Source of the DNA: Treponema phagedenis
Lineage (GTDB): Bacteria > Spirochaetota > Spirochaetia > Treponematales > Treponemataceae
DNA length: 64,000 nt
Direction: 5' to 3'
NCBI RefSeq assembly: GCF_008153345.1
Contig: NZ_CP042818.1
Span: 2,629,001 to 2,693,000 of the forward strand
The notes below the pieces were generated by a model that saw nothing but the letters and a program-made list of their open reading frames with translations, did not search any database and had not been told where the DNA came from. Positions 48,203-57,747 of this stretch are shown one piece after another. Position numbers and translations under genes: made by a program. Positions within the stretch are counted from its first letter, which is position 1. Every line of letters starts with the position of its first letter.

Positions 48203-49312
48203 ATGCTTGAAGTGGTTAGTGCTAAAAATTATTGCATTATCAAAATGCCAAACTCTACACAGGAATACAGGCTTGAAAGGAAAGCAGGTATTGACGGCGA
48301 GTGGGAAACGCTGACCGCTTCAGGCTTTATAAAAACAACAACGGAGCCTCCCGTTCCGGTTAAAGATGTTTACTTAGATAAAAATGTCAAGGACGGCGTC
48401 TACGGGTATCGGGTGCAGGATGTAACAAACGCCGCAGCGGATTGGGAGTATTCAGTTTGGGTAAAGTGCGGCGCGGGAAAACCTGTCGGCTATACATTCG
48501 GCAATTATAAAGCACCTGAAGGACAGTGGGGCGAAATTGTTACGCCGGATGATTTACATTACACCTATCTTTGGGGTGTTGATTTTAGGGCAAGTAACGG
48601 AATGCCTTATACTGATGAACAGGTGCGCTTTCATATCAACTCTTCGCTGCGTGAAATGGAGCGAAGGCTCAATATTACAATTGAAAAAAAACGCATCGCT
48701 TGTGAGCCGCAACGGCGGGGATTAAAAAAAGGCGTTGACTATGACGAAGAAGAATCGTTTTATAGTTTTCATCAATCCCGCATTCAGCGGCAGGGATTTA
48801 TTCCTACGCGGAAAAGACCTGTTATAAAAGTTTCAAAGCTTGATTTATTGAGCCGCACCGAAAAGGTGCGAAGTCTTATGGATTGTTACACGCTTGATAA
48901 AACAAAGGGCTTAATCAAATTTTTTAATCGTCCTTTTAGAATGAGCGACACACGAAAAGCAATACACACTTCTATTTCTCCTTATGGAGCTGCGACATGG
49001 GAGAGCAATCTTTTTTACAGTATTGATTATGTTGCAGGTTATGAAAGCTCTGACGATGTGCCGGCGGATTTGCGGGCAGTAATCGCAAAGCTCTGCGCTG
49101 TTGAGTTATTGAATATCATTGGAGACGGACTTATCTCGGGCTTTTCATCTTCAAGCCTTTCGATGGATGGAGTAAGTGAAAGCTTTAGCTCCACTCAATC
49201 TGCAACCAGTGCGTACTATGGCGCACGCATTAAGGTGTATGAAGATGAATTAAAAAATTATATCGAAGAAAACAAAATGAAGTTCGGGCATGTGGTGATG
49301 GGAGCGTTATGA
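48203..49312 (+). CDS. Head-tail connector or neck protein
   Basis: 369 residues. N-terminal beta-rich segment (TQEYRLERKAGIDGEWETL, GVYGYRVQDVTN) resembling a fibronectin-like fold, then a helical connector-type C-terminal half (PYTDEQVRFHINSSLREMER, DLRAVIAKLCAVELLNIIGD, YYGARIKVYEDELKNYIE). Located between capsid and tail genes, so it is probably a gp6-like adaptor. The family is inferred from position and pattern. Overlaps the next gene by four bases. Confidence 0.6.
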   Translation: MLEVVSAKNYCIIKMPNSTQEYRLERKAGIDGEWETLTASGFIKTTTEPPVPVKDVYLDKNVKDGVYGYRVQDVTNAAADWEYSVWVKCGAGKPVGYTFGNYKAPEGQWGEIVTPDDLHYTYLWGVDFRASNGMPYTDEQVRFHINSSLREMERRLNITIEKKRIACEPQRRGLKKGVDYDEEESFYSFHQSRIQRQGFIPTRKRPVIKVSKLDLLSRTEKVRSLMDCYTLDKTKGLIKFFNRPFRMSDTRKAIHTSISPYGAATWESNLFYSIDYVAGYESSDDVPADLRAVIAKLCAVELLNIIGDGLISGFSSSSLSMDGVSESFSSTQSATSAYYGARIKVYEDELKNYIEENKMKFGHVVMGAL

Positions 49313-50928
49313 GAACAGTTTTACTATTGAGAAAATCAGCTGAAAGTGAAAAGTTTATTTTTAACGCAATAAAGAAAAAAATACTTGACTATTTAGCAAG
49401 CTTAGAAAAAAAAGAAAAAGCGGCAATTGAAAAAGCTTTTTCAAAAATGCTTATGCTTGCAAAAGGTGGCAAGGGTTTGCCTGTCGGCACGGTACGAGAT
49501 TGGAAGGGAAAAAAGTTTATTAAAACTGCACCCGGAAAATGGAAGCCGAAATATGAAAGCCATTCACGCGGTGCAAAATTAGCGATTAGTGCGTTAAAGA
49601 AAAAGATTGCCGCTTGCGATACCGCAAAAGACATGATGAATGTTATGCTTGAAAACAGGGACAGGTTTAGCGACAAGAACGGAAACCCCTTACCCTTTGT
49701 TCAAGAGTTAAGCAAGTTTATTACAGAGACGCAGGAAAAGAAAAGAACCGGAGGTGCAAGTAAAAAAGAAACGTTATCAGAAAATGATAAGAAATATTAC
49801 AAAACACTGCTTATAGACACTGCGGAAAAATTTCGAGTAGGTACCGGGACAAAGGACGAATATCAAAAATACTTAGGAGAACCGATTAATACCCCCTTAG
49901 GTATTGTGAAAATGGGAGAAAATCAATACCAAAAATTTGTAAAAAATAATAGGCAAGATTTATTCATTGCAGCTCACGATACATTAAAAGACCCCGCTCT
50001 CGTATTTACGGCAGAGAATGGGGCAAAAGTATACACAAAATGCTTTCTAACAAGTAAGGGAAAACAGAAAAACATTGTATCAATTACGATTGATAAGGGC
50101 GATGTTTCTGTATCAATTTCTACACATGAAGAACGGCTTAACCAAATATTTAAGAAAATAGAAAAAGCCGGCATTCTTTATGAAAAAGAACCCGGCTCAC
50201 GAGACGGCACTGTACACCGAAAAGGTGCAGCCGATAGGGATGGCATTACGCACATCCCTACTACTAGTATACCTGATTCTGATAAAAAAACAAGTGCCGG
50301 TTTAGAAAAAAATCACAAGCAATATTATGCGGCAGAGCATACAAGCGGCGACGAGGCGGGAAAGTTTACGAATAAGGGAGCTGAAAAGAAATGGTATGAA
50401 AAGCCTCCAGCAACAGAAAAAGAGTTACTCGATTTTGCAAAAAGGGCGATAGAAGAAAACGCAAACGAAAGGCTTTTTGTAGGACATGTAAGCAGTGAAG
50501 CACAAAAAAGAATAAAAGAGGTAACAGGCTTAGATGCAAAAAGTATTATTCTTGATAGCAATTCTGTTCGACATGTGATGAACAAAGAAGCTCATAATTT
50601 GGAACTTGAGGATTTGAAATATATGCAAGAAGTTATAAATGATCCATCGAGTATAAAATTATCAGAACGAAAGCATCGTTATAACCCTGTAATTGAGTTT
50701 CGAAAAGACATTAATGGAGAAATAACATTTGTCGAAGAGTTTCGATCTAACAGAGGACAGCTTGAATTAGTTACGTGTTATCGAAAAAAAAGAAAGTCTG
50801 CCGTCAAGGTCTCAATGCTGCGTAAAAGTACGCCCCCTGAGACTAACGTCCGAAACTGTGATGACGGTCAGACAGATATAAGTATATCACAATCACAAGA
50901 AAAATCAAGTATAAAAAAGGCAGGATAA
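49309..50928 (+). CDS. Polyvalent-type protein with two PBECR-like nuclease domains
   Basis: 539 residues. N-terminal helical part with KGLPVGTVRDWKGKKFIKT. First nuclease-like domain about 160-285 (LFIAAHDTLKDPALVFTAEN, VSISTHEERLNQIFKKIE). A linker with hairpin and the protein end TSIPDSDKKTSAG, followed by EAGKFTNKG. Second domain about 365-490 (LDSNSVRHVMNKEAHNLE, IEFRKDINGEITFVEEF, GQLELVTCYRK). The last 45 residues are another hairpin linker that ends the protein (ISISQSQEKSSIKKAG), as though a third cassette had been lost. Probably a virion-delivered effector. Confidence 0.65.
   Translation: MRTVLLLRKSAESEKFIFNAIKKKILDYLASLEKKEKAAIEKAFSKMLMLAKGGKGLPVGTVRDWKGKKFIKTAPGKWKPKYESHSRGAKLAISALKKKIAACDTAKDMMNVMLENRDRFSDKNGNPLPFVQELSKFITETQEKKRTGGASKKETLSENDKKYYKTLLIDTAEKFRVGTGTKDEYQKYLGEPINTPLGIVKMGENQYQKFVKNNRQDLFIAAHDTLKDPALVFTAENGAKVYTKCFLTSKGKQKNIVSITIDKGDVSVSISTHEERLNQIFKKIEKAGILYEKEPGSRDGTVHRKGAADRDGITHIPTTSIPDSDKKTSAGLEKNHKQYYAAEHTSGDEAGKFTNKGAEKKWYEKPPATEKELLDFAKRAIEENANERLFVGHVSSEAQKRIKEVTGLDAKSIILDSNSVRHVMNKEAHNLELEDLKYMQEVINDPSSIKLSERKHRYNPVIEFRKDINGEITFVEEFRSNRGQLELVTCYRKKRKSAVKVSMLRKSTPPETNVRNCDDGQTDISISQSQEKSSIKKAG
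50166..50197 (+). other. In-frame linker hairpin in the PBECR protein gene
   Basis: AGCCGG (50166-50171) pairs with CCGGCT (50192-50197), loop 20, directly after the first toxin-like domain. A second linker at the 3' end has GTCTC/GAGAC (50809 region) and GTCTGCCGTC/GACGGTCAGAC around it. Confidence 0.45.
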
Positions 50929-50933
50929 TTTAT

Positions 50934-51641
50934 ATGCTGTATTTTTTAAATAGACCGCTCATTTTAGAGCACGTAATAGTAAAAGCTTTTGATGATTATT
51001 TTAAGGCATTGCGCACACAGGAGTATTACCGGAACTGGAGTATTCACGTTACGAATGAACACCCCTTTTCTTTGATGATACCTGATTTTACTTATAACGC
51101 AAGTATATTCCCTTGTGTTGTGGTGTCAACCGAAAGCGATGAAAAACCTTCGGAGTTGATGAACCTTGTAGAAAGCAGTTTTTTTATTCTTGAAAAAACG
51201 GATATCCCGTTACTTGAAGAAGAAGGCTATGTACTTTGCGATGAGTTAAAAAAAGATTTAGAAAATGAGTTTGCAAAAAAAGAAAAGCTCTGCGGAGTAT
51301 CACGGGTAATACGGCGGCAAGAGCGGATAAGTATAGAAATATGGAGCGAGAATATTCAGCTGAAAAATGAATTGTATGAAATGTGCCGCTTGTTTCTTGC
51401 AGGCGGCATAAAGGATGCGCTTGCCGAATATCGCAAGAAAAATAATGTAGTCATTTTTGACAACACCATACAGGGGGATCGAAGCGGGAATTTTAATTAT
51501 GACTTCGGGGTAAAACTTGCAGGCAGCCGCTTAAGTTTTAACGCTGATTATTTTATTGAGCAATCAATAATCGATACAAAAATCGATGGAAATAAAAACA
51601 TTATTTGGGAGGTGATTGATAATGTCAAAGGAAGTAAGTGA
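50934..51641 (+). CDS. Hypothetical tail-completion-region protein
   Basis: 235 residues, mixed alpha/beta (ILEHVIVKAFDDYFKALRTQ, YNASIFPCVVVSTESDE, CRLFLAGGIKDALAEY, FNYDFGVKLAGSRLSFNADY). Encoded six bases after the PBECR protein and overlapping the next small gene. Position before the sheath suggests a tail-terminator or completion function, not shown by motif. Confidence 0.5.
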   Translation: MLYFLNRPLILEHVIVKAFDDYFKALRTQEYYRNWSIHVTNEHPFSLMIPDFTYNASIFPCVVVSTESDEKPSELMNLVESSFFILEKTDIPLLEEEGYVLCDELKKDLENEFAKKEKLCGVSRVIRRQERISIEIWSENIQLKNELYEMCRLFLAGGIKDALAEYRKKNNVVIFDNTIQGDRSGNFNYDFGVKLAGSRLSFNADYFIEQSIIDTKIDGNKNIIWEVIDNVKGSK

Positions 51642-51798
51642 AAAACAAATAGGTATTACTACATTTTTTCAAAACCGCAAGGGTGAGTATGATGATGAGG
51701 TAATTTTTGTTTTGCAGAAAATGTATGCGGATGTGGCATTCACAGAAGCGCAGTGGGTTTTAAAAGTGAACGAGTTTTTAGAACAAAAAATTGTGTAA
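51622..51798 (+). CDS. Small protein before the tail sheath
   Basis: 58 residues from ATG 51622, seven bases after GGGAGGTGA; a TTG at 51616 is less likely. Helical, acidic C-terminal half ([20 protein letters not shown]). Common position for small tail-associated proteins; unidentified. Confidence 0.6.
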   Translation: MSKEVSEKQIGITTFFQNRKGEYDDEVIFVLQKMYADVAFTEAQWVLKVNEFLEQKIV

Positions 51799-51817
51799 GG
51801 ATTTGGGAGGAATAACA

Positions 51818-53551
51818 ATGGGAGTAAGACCAAGAATTTTCGAAAGTGCGGGACGGAGGACAAGTCATCTTCAGCCGGGAGTGTTTTCTCGATCCGCGTC
51901 AATTAAAGGGAAAGGCGGCGGGGTTTCCGCAAGTAATCTTGTAGTTTTAGGTTATGCAATTGCGGGAAAGCCGAATACATTATATGAGTTTGGCTCTCTT
52001 GAAGAGGCACAAGCGGTATTAAAGGGAGGCGAATTGCTGGAGGGAATAGCACACGCCTTTAGTCCGGCAAAGGGCTATACACCGCAGAGCGTTTTTGCAA
52101 TGCGTGTCGGAAATGCGGAGCAAGCAACCCGAACACTTAAAGCGGGCGGAACGGATGTATTAAAACTTTTTTCTAAAGAATACGGAGTTGGAGCAAACAG
52201 CTTACAATTAAAGCTTACCAATGATTCAGGTGCGCACACAGTAACTCTTGTGTTGAAAAACGGCACAAAGACTGAAACTATCGGACCGATTAAAAATGAG
52301 CTATTAAAAATAAAATATACCGGCACGGGGGCAGCCTGCAAAGTTTCGGTACACACCGATGCGTTAAAAATTGAAGTGCCCGATAAAACGGTAGACGGCA
52401 TAGAAATTCTTTTTGAGGAATATCCGACTATTGAAGCTGTGGCAAATAGGCTTATTGCAAAGGGCTGTTATGTTGCGTCAATAAATACAAATGCGGAGCC
52501 TACCACTTCATCGAGGGAATTAGATTTTATTGCAAAAGAAACAGCAAAAAAAGATGAAGACTTTTTTATGTTCGGCAATCTTTATGCAATGATTAAAAAA
52601 CTTACCGAAAGCGATTTTATCGACAAGGTAGAATTACTTTCGCATGATAATAATCTTCCTGAAACCGATTCAGATTTTGTCAATTTTGCGGGAGGTGTCG
52701 GCGCAAGTGAAATAGCTCTTGAGTGGGTTGCAGCATTGCAAGCTTTAAAAGCGGAACAAATCAATATCATTACAACACCTTGTCAAGATGAGATGATACA
52801 CAATCTCATTGTCGGACATTGTGAACTTATGAGCAGTGTTGATAACCGCAAGGAGCGAACTTGTATTTTAGGCGGCGGCGTAAACGAGACAAATGAAAAA
52901 TCAATTGAAAAAGCGAAAATGTTTAATAGCCGTTTATGTTCTTACACAGGTGATTCAATTAAAGCAGTCAACCCGATGACGGGGCGCATTGAAACCTTCC
53001 CCGCTTCATATTTTGCCTGTAAGCTTGCAGGCTTGGAAAGTTGTCTTGCAATTAACGAGCCGCTTACAAATAAGGTTGTTGATGTTGTTGAGTTTACTAA
53101 AAAACATTCGCCTACCGATTTTAAAAAACTTATTCAAGCAGGCGTATTGGCAGGCGGTAAAAATGATGACGGAGCACTTGTTACAATTAGAGCTATGACA
53201 ACCTATCAGGGAGACACCTTACAAGATGTTGAGCGCAGTATGGTGCGGGAATCAATATACATGAGCATGGATTTACGCCAACGGCTTGGAGCTGCAATCG
53301 GCACACCGGGAATATCCGGAAGTTTAGAAGATGATTTAGCAACTCTTTTGCAGGCGGCTAATGATTGGTTTAGCGCAGGCTTAATTTTAAAAAGTGATGA
53401 CGGGGAGCTTATTTGGGGCATATCAACTCGAGAAGAGGGGGATACAACATTTATCACGTTTAGTAGATATTTGGTAGCTCCAAGAAACTTTATTTTTATT
53501 ACGGAAAACAATCATGTGTATTCCGGATCGGCTGTTACGGTCGCTATATAA
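51818..53551 (+). CDS. Tail sheath protein
   Basis: The ATG at 51818 follows GGGAGG; an upstream TTG frame start is rejected. 577 residues. Sheath-like features: N-terminal [20 protein letters not shown] with [18 protein letters not shown], central [20 protein letters not shown] and [15 protein letters not shown], and C-terminal [33 protein letters not shown]. It makes the contractile outer tail, which defines this as a myovirus-type prophage. Confidence 0.88.
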   Translation: MGVRPRIFESAGRRTSHLQPGVFSRSASIKGKGGGVSASNLVVLGYAIAGKPNTLYEFGSLEEAQAVLKGGELLEGIAHAFSPAKGYTPQSVFAMRVGNAEQATRTLKAGGTDVLKLFSKEYGVGANSLQLKLTNDSGAHTVTLVLKNGTKTETIGPIKNELLKIKYTGTGAACKVSVHTDALKIEVPDKTVDGIEILFEEYPTIEAVANRLIAKGCYVASINTNAEPTTSSRELDFIAKETAKKDEDFFMFGNLYAMIKKLTESDFIDKVELLSHDNNLPETDSDFVNFAGGVGASEIALEWVAALQALKAEQINIITTPCQDEMIHNLIVGHCELMSSVDNRKERTCILGGGVNETNEKSIEKAKMFNSRLCSYTGDSIKAVNPMTGRIETFPASYFACKLAGLESCLAINEPLTNKVVDVVEFTKKHSPTDFKKLIQAGVLAGGKNDDGALVTIRAMTTYQGDTLQDVERSMVRESIYMSMDLRQRLGAAIGTPGISGSLEDDLATLLQAANDWFSAGLILKSDDGELIWGISTREEGDTTFITFSRYLVAPRNFIFITENNHVYSGSAVTVAI

Positions 53552-53571
53552 TTTTTTTAGGAGGATAGGAA

Positions 53572-54090
53572 ATGCCATTACCGAGAGTAAGTGAAAAAAT
53601 ATTAACCGAAGGATACCGCTGTTATGTTAGATCCGGGAAAAATGCGAGTACCGCAAAAGTTATAGGCTTTGTAGAAAGCTTTCGCGCTTCTTTATCGTAC
53701 ATGACACAAGAGGCACGAGTACTGGGAGAATTAGTTCCTGTGTCGATTGATGCTCAAGGAGTTTCATGCTCAATAAGCATGTCAGGGTTTTTACCATCGA
53801 AGGATGTAATAAAAAACGGTATATCGATAAGTAAAACAAATGATGTAAAGATATCGCTTTACACCTTTTTCCCCAGTCCGAAATCAATCCGCGATGATAA
53901 GGTTGTTACGAAAATTCCATACATGGACTTCAAGGATGAAGACAATGGAAATATAGTAGCAACGTTTGAAGGTATTATCGTTGATTCAGGAACTATAAGC
54001 GGACAAGGTTCAAGTTATGTAAAAGGCGATGTAAGCATGAAAGCTCTTGATTGGAGCGTACAAGAACACAACAATTCATTTTTGAAATAA
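53572..54090 (+). CDS. Tail tube protein
   Basis: 172 residues, beta-rich, directly after the sheath with a GGAGGATAGG site: VIGFVESFRASLSYMTQEAR, VSCSISMSGFLPSKDVIKNG, NIVATFEGIIVDSGTISGQG. Size, position and strand-rich pattern fit the inner tube of contractile tails. Confidence 0.75.
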   Translation: MPLPRVSEKILTEGYRCYVRSGKNASTAKVIGFVESFRASLSYMTQEARVLGELVPVSIDAQGVSCSISMSGFLPSKDVIKNGISISKTNDVKISLYTFFPSPKSIRDDKVVTKIPYMDFKDEDNGNIVATFEGIIVDSGTISGQGSSYVKGDVSMKALDWSVQEHNNSFLK

Positions 54091-54114
54091 CATAAAAAGG
54101 AGCAATAAAAAGAA

Positions 54115-54648
54115 ATGGAAATAAAGGTAGTTGAAAATGCGGTGCCTGTAACGGGCACGGATATTGAAAATAAATCTTTAAGCGATTCAAAGCGCGAAGA
54201 TTTATTTATACAGCTTTTGCTTGGGCAGGATGCAACAGGCGAAATAGAAACTTCGCGCGGAAGTTTTACGGTAAAGTTTCCGAAAGAAAAAGACCGCCTG
54301 CAAATTGGGCGTCTTATGGGTATAAACAGATGCGGTATTCCTGCCACAAGTTTTGATATTGATACGGAAACCAGGAATCTTGTTTGTTCAACGTTGAACG
54401 TGGTTATCGTTAAAGGACCTGAATGGCTTGAGGCGGTAAAGAAAAAGCAAAACGGTTTTAGATTTGAGGAGGTGCCTTGCGATGAGTTTTTAATCGAACT
54501 CTACCAAAAGGCATGTGAGTTTCGTGATCAGGTGCAAGAACGCCTTAAGGCGGGGACAGAAGAGCTTACAGGAGTATCTACCGGAGAAAGTGCTGCTCCT
54601 ATTGTGGACAATGGTATTTTTGACGGGCTTGAAGGAAGTGCCGACTGA
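54115..54648 (+). CDS. Tail assembly chaperone, upstream frame
   Basis: 177 residues between tube and tape-measure genes, the classic G position. Contains LLLGQDATGEIETSRGSFTV and LQIGRLMGINRCG, and TLNVVIVKGPEWLEAVKK. The downstream frame overlaps its 3' end by more than 100 bases, suggesting programmed frameshifting. It should coat the tape measure during tail assembly. Confidence 0.7.
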   Translation: MEIKVVENAVPVTGTDIENKSLSDSKREDLFIQLLLGQDATGEIETSRGSFTVKFPKEKDRLQIGRLMGINRCGIPATSFDIDTETRNLVCSTLNVVIVKGPEWLEAVKKKQNGFRFEEVPCDEFLIELYQKACEFRDQVQERLKAGTEELTGVSTGESAAPIVDNGIFDGLEGSAD

Positions 54649-54814
54649 TGAATGGACGTTAAAAATACTGTATGAGTTTTCGCTTGAGTATGATAGAGAT
54701 GAATTTAGAATGCTTAGGCAAATGGAAAAAATGGAAGAGCAAAAAGTTGCGGCTCCTAAAAAAGCCGTAATGAAAAATCTTGGGTATTCTGAAATGGATT
54801 TGTTAAAAGAATAG
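54515..54814 (+). CDS. Tail assembly chaperone extension (T-like), other frame
   Basis: The meaningful part is downstream of about 54617 (EVPTDEWTLKILYEFSLEYD, LRQMEKMEEQKVAAPKKAVM). The frame is +1 relative to the upstream chaperone, which equals a -2 slip. The candidate slip region is 54617-54648, with GAC-TGA at the upstream stop for a +1 shift. No convincing independent start lies near the overlap (candidate GTG at 54635 lacks a spaced ribosome site). Expected product is a G-T fusion made in small amounts. Confidence 0.6.
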   Translation: MSFVIRCKNALRRGQKSLQEYLPEKVLLLLWTMVFLTGLKEVPTDEWTLKILYEFSLEYDRDEFRMLRQMEKMEEQKVAAPKKAVMKNLGYSEMDLLKE

Positions 54815-54824
54815 GAGGAATATA

Positions 54825-55769
54825 GTGGCAATGACAATGCCCGCGCTTGGCAAGGCGCTTGAAGATTTAACAAAAGCTTATAATGATTTAAAAAAAGAGC
54901 TTAAAGATAACGGCGGTATGCATAATGCGTTATTTCTTGCTGTAGAAAAATCATTAAAAGCTGTACAAGCGGCAGTAAGTGTAGATGATTTTATAACAGG
55001 ACAAAAAGAAAAGGTTCTTACCGACAGTACTCCTGTAAGTTTACAAGGATTTGTGCAAACGGTAAAAGATGAAGACGGTTTTATTCTTGTTGCAAATGGG
55101 CTTGATGTTTTTAAAACCGGAACGAGGTATGGTATCTCCTCTGATTTTAGAGCAACGACTTATGTTATACCCGATTATGCGCAAATTGTTTGCATGAGCA
55201 ATAAACGCGGCGTATTATCTGAATCTGATAAGATACAAGCTATGGCAAACGGGAGCATAAGCCTTGAGTTTTTATATGAGCCTGATGCTCCCGATGAAGA
55301 AATATCTTTAAATTTTGTCGTAGGAAATAATGAGGGCGAGTATAAGGGCGAAGTTGAGTGGAGCAATATAAAAATTGAGACTATCAGTTTTGAGTTTTCA
55401 CAAAACCAAAAAGAGATGGCACAAAAAGCTTTAGATGCGCACGTTGAAAAAACGGAACACTACCATAATGTAATTCGGAATAAGAACGGCTCAATTGCGG
55501 TGCCCAATCCTCAAGGCGATAATGAAGCTGCAAACATGAAGTTTGTAAAAGAGGAAATAAAGGCGCATCTTGCGGAGCTTGTCGACAATGCGCCTGAAGA
55601 GCTCGATACACTCAAAGAATTGGCGGACGCTTTAAAAGCAAATGAAGATGGAATGGCGGCAATAAACGCAGCCTTAACAAATAGGTATACAAAGACAGAG
55701 GCTGACGAAGCCTTTATAAAGAAGGCTGCGTTTGCGTTAAGCGGTACGACACTGGAAATCACCTTATAA
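54825..55769 (+). CDS. Tail-associated protein with fibre-like repeat
   Basis: GTG start six bases after GGAGGA. 314 residues. Residues about 210-290 have the tail-fibre-type element ALDAHVEKTEHYHNVIR and LVDNAPEELDTLKELADALK, a pattern common in phage fibre shafts. The N-terminal half (LTKAYNDLKKELKDNG, VQAAVSVDDFITGQ) is helical. Unusual in lying between chaperone and tape measure; perhaps a tail-shaft decoration. Confidence 0.55.
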   Translation: MAMTMPALGKALEDLTKAYNDLKKELKDNGGMHNALFLAVEKSLKAVQAAVSVDDFITGQKEKVLTDSTPVSLQGFVQTVKDEDGFILVANGLDVFKTGTRYGISSDFRATTYVIPDYAQIVCMSNKRGVLSESDKIQAMANGSISLEFLYEPDAPDEEISLNFVVGNNEGEYKGEVEWSNIKIETISFEFSQNQKEMAQKALDAHVEKTEHYHNVIRNKNGSIAVPNPQGDNEAANMKFVKEEIKAHLAELVDNAPEELDTLKELADALKANEDGMAAINAALTNRYTKTEADEAFIKKAAFALSGTTLEITL

Positions 55770-55785
55770 ACAGAAGGAAATTGAT

Positions 55786-56928
55786 ATGGCGTACGGTTTA
55801 GGCAAAAATTCACCTGTTACTCTTGCACTTGGGAAAGAAAGTTATGAGGCGATGATTGAAAGGCACGGGCAGTATGTACGCTGGAGAGTTGCTAAAAAAT
55901 GCCCCTGTGTTTCTACGGGAAACCAACCGGATATTCATTGTAAAAAATGCGGGGGCTCTGGCGAGCTGTATTCGTATCAAAAAAAGTATACGGATAACGT
56001 GAGGCTTTCTGTTTTTGACGGGCTTATCGAATTACCGGAAGACATAGCGGATTGTGTTATAAAAAGTATTTACAACTATGCAGGCGTTTTGTTCGAGTTT
56101 AAAAAAGAAGATCGTTTTATTCAGCTTCAAGACAAGGAGCATACGCTTACGCAAGGAGAGACGGTAGATATAATTTTTGAGCAAGAATTAGTTTGCATTT
56201 TAAAAGAAACAAAGGCAGAGCGTATATGTAAAGGCTTTTATCGTATCCCTGATTTACGCATGCCAAAATCGACTATCGAGGGAGTATATTACAGCCCCTG
56301 TTGCGACATTCTAAAAATAGAAAACTTAAAAAGCGAAGATGGTGCCGATGTTGAAATTCTAAACTATTATAAAGATTGCATTGAAGTTCTTAGCGAAGAA
56401 GATTATCCGTATTTGATTGCAAAAAATATTGAATACATAAAACCTGTAAAGTTTATTGTCTTATCGCAAAACTTACACAAAGAAAATCTAGCCTTAATTC
56501 AAAAACACAATGGGGATGCGGTTTGCACCTTCCCGTATAAGTTTGATGTTTCCGAAGGAGATATTATTACAATTATTTCAGGAACAATGACTAACAAGGT
56601 TATTGTAAAACGAGGGAGAGAAACTGCAGATGATATCATCCCTGAATTTTTTGTTGACTCAATTGATTTAATTGAAACTAAAACAAGTGTTTTTAAAGAA
56701 GGAGAAGATTTTATTTTGATTGGGACAAACCGTATTCATTGGCTTGGAGCTGCAAAGCCTGAAGCGAATGAGAGCATGTCAATAACGTATCGGTATAATC
56801 CGACATATCGGGTTTGTCAAAATATTCCTTCCTTGCGAACAAGTGAGGATCAGCGCATACCGCGCAAAGTGGTGCTCAAACTATTTGCAAGTTATCAAAA
56901 TGCTCGGAGGGTACACACGAATGGTTAA
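55786..56928 (+). CDS. Structural-region protein with zinc-ribbon motif
   Basis: 380 residues. KKCPCVSTGN and HCKKCGGSGELYSY near residues 40-60 form a zinc-ribbon-like Cys set, a feature of some phage head-tail joining proteins. The remainder is beta-rich (GETVDIIFEQELVCILK, GDIITIISGTMTNKVIVKRG). Its stop overlaps the next start by eight bases. Function inferred from location only. Confidence 0.55.
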   Translation: MAYGLGKNSPVTLALGKESYEAMIERHGQYVRWRVAKKCPCVSTGNQPDIHCKKCGGSGELYSYQKKYTDNVRLSVFDGLIELPEDIADCVIKSIYNYAGVLFEFKKEDRFIQLQDKEHTLTQGETVDIIFEQELVCILKETKAERICKGFYRIPDLRMPKSTIEGVYYSPCCDILKIENLKSEDGADVEILNYYKDCIEVLSEEDYPYLIAKNIEYIKPVKFIVLSQNLHKENLALIQKHNGDAVCTFPYKFDVSEGDIITIISGTMTNKVIVKRGRETADDIIPEFFVDSIDLIETKTSVFKEGEDFILIGTNRIHWLGAAKPEANESMSITYRYNPTYRVCQNIPSLRTSEDQRIPRKVVLKLFASYQNARRVHTNG

Positions 56929-57727
56929 GATTAAAATAACAGCGGATAATCCCGCATTACAAGAACTTGCGGCTGCGGTAAAAAAAATAGGACGATCCGA
57001 TATTCTTCCTGCAACCGATGCAACGTTTCAAGGTTGTGCAAAAATGGTAGCGGACTCTTGGAGAGCCTACGGTCAGGGACAAAAAGATATTCCGGGAGTG
57101 CCGCCGATGAAAAAGCCTTCAAGCAATTATTCAGGCGGTGTAAAGGTAAAAAAAAGCGCACCGCTTGAATACACAATATCGAATGAATCTAAGGCAGCCC
57201 CCTTACTTGAATACGGCACCGATGGTTATGATATGAAAACAACGCATCCATACGGGAAAAAAAGCAGGGTAAGTAAACAAAAAAATCCTAAAACAAAAAT
57301 GATAGAACTCATTCCGTATTTGATTGTGCCCTTTAGTTGGGGAACGCCGGGAACCGTAACGTTTCAAAACACAATGACAGAAGACATTTATGCAATTGCA
57401 GAGCGCATGAAAAAAAGTGTTGTAATGGAAGAAACGCATTTTGAGGAAAACTGGGCAGGAGAAGCTATTGAGCGGCATGAATATACGTGGGCAGATAGAT
57501 TAAACGAAAATGACTTAGGCAATGCAGACGGTATGGTAAGAATGTCTGACACTCCGACAGGTAAGTCAACCTATTGGACGTTTAGAATTATTTCCGCTAA
57601 GTCTCCGAAGAACAGCTGGATAAATAAGGGCATTCCCGCCCGCAATGTAACGGAAGGTTTAAAGGCTTTGCATGAAAAAGAAATAGCCGATGCAATCCAA
57701 AATGCCCTTGCAACCGATTTAGGGTAG
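56921..57727 (+). CDS. Tail or virion morphogenesis protein
   Basis: The start at 56921 follows CGGAGGG; a start at 56843 lies inside the upstream gene. 268 residues. TFQGCAKMVADSWRAYGQGQ, LLEYGTDGYDMKTTHPYGKK and VTFQNTMTEDIYAIAERMKK resemble HK97 gp10-like minor tail components. The C-terminal portion (TGKSTYWTFRIISAKSPKNS) fits the same. Directly precedes the tape measure. Confidence 0.55.
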   Translation: MVKIKITADNPALQELAAAVKKIGRSDILPATDATFQGCAKMVADSWRAYGQGQKDIPGVPPMKKPSSNYSGGVKVKKSAPLEYTISNESKAAPLLEYGTDGYDMKTTHPYGKKSRVSKQKNPKTKMIELIPYLIVPFSWGTPGTVTFQNTMTEDIYAIAERMKKSVVMEETHFEENWAGEAIERHEYTWADRLNENDLGNADGMVRMSDTPTGKSTYWTFRIISAKSPKNSWINKGIPARNVTEGLKALHEKEIADAIQNALATDLG

Positions 57728-57747
57728 CAATAGAGGAATAGACGCGT

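Noticed and set aside
33561-50928. Diversity-generating retroelement as cause of the variable linkers
   Set aside because: No reverse transcriptase gene or template/variable repeat pair with adenine-specific changes is present in the window.
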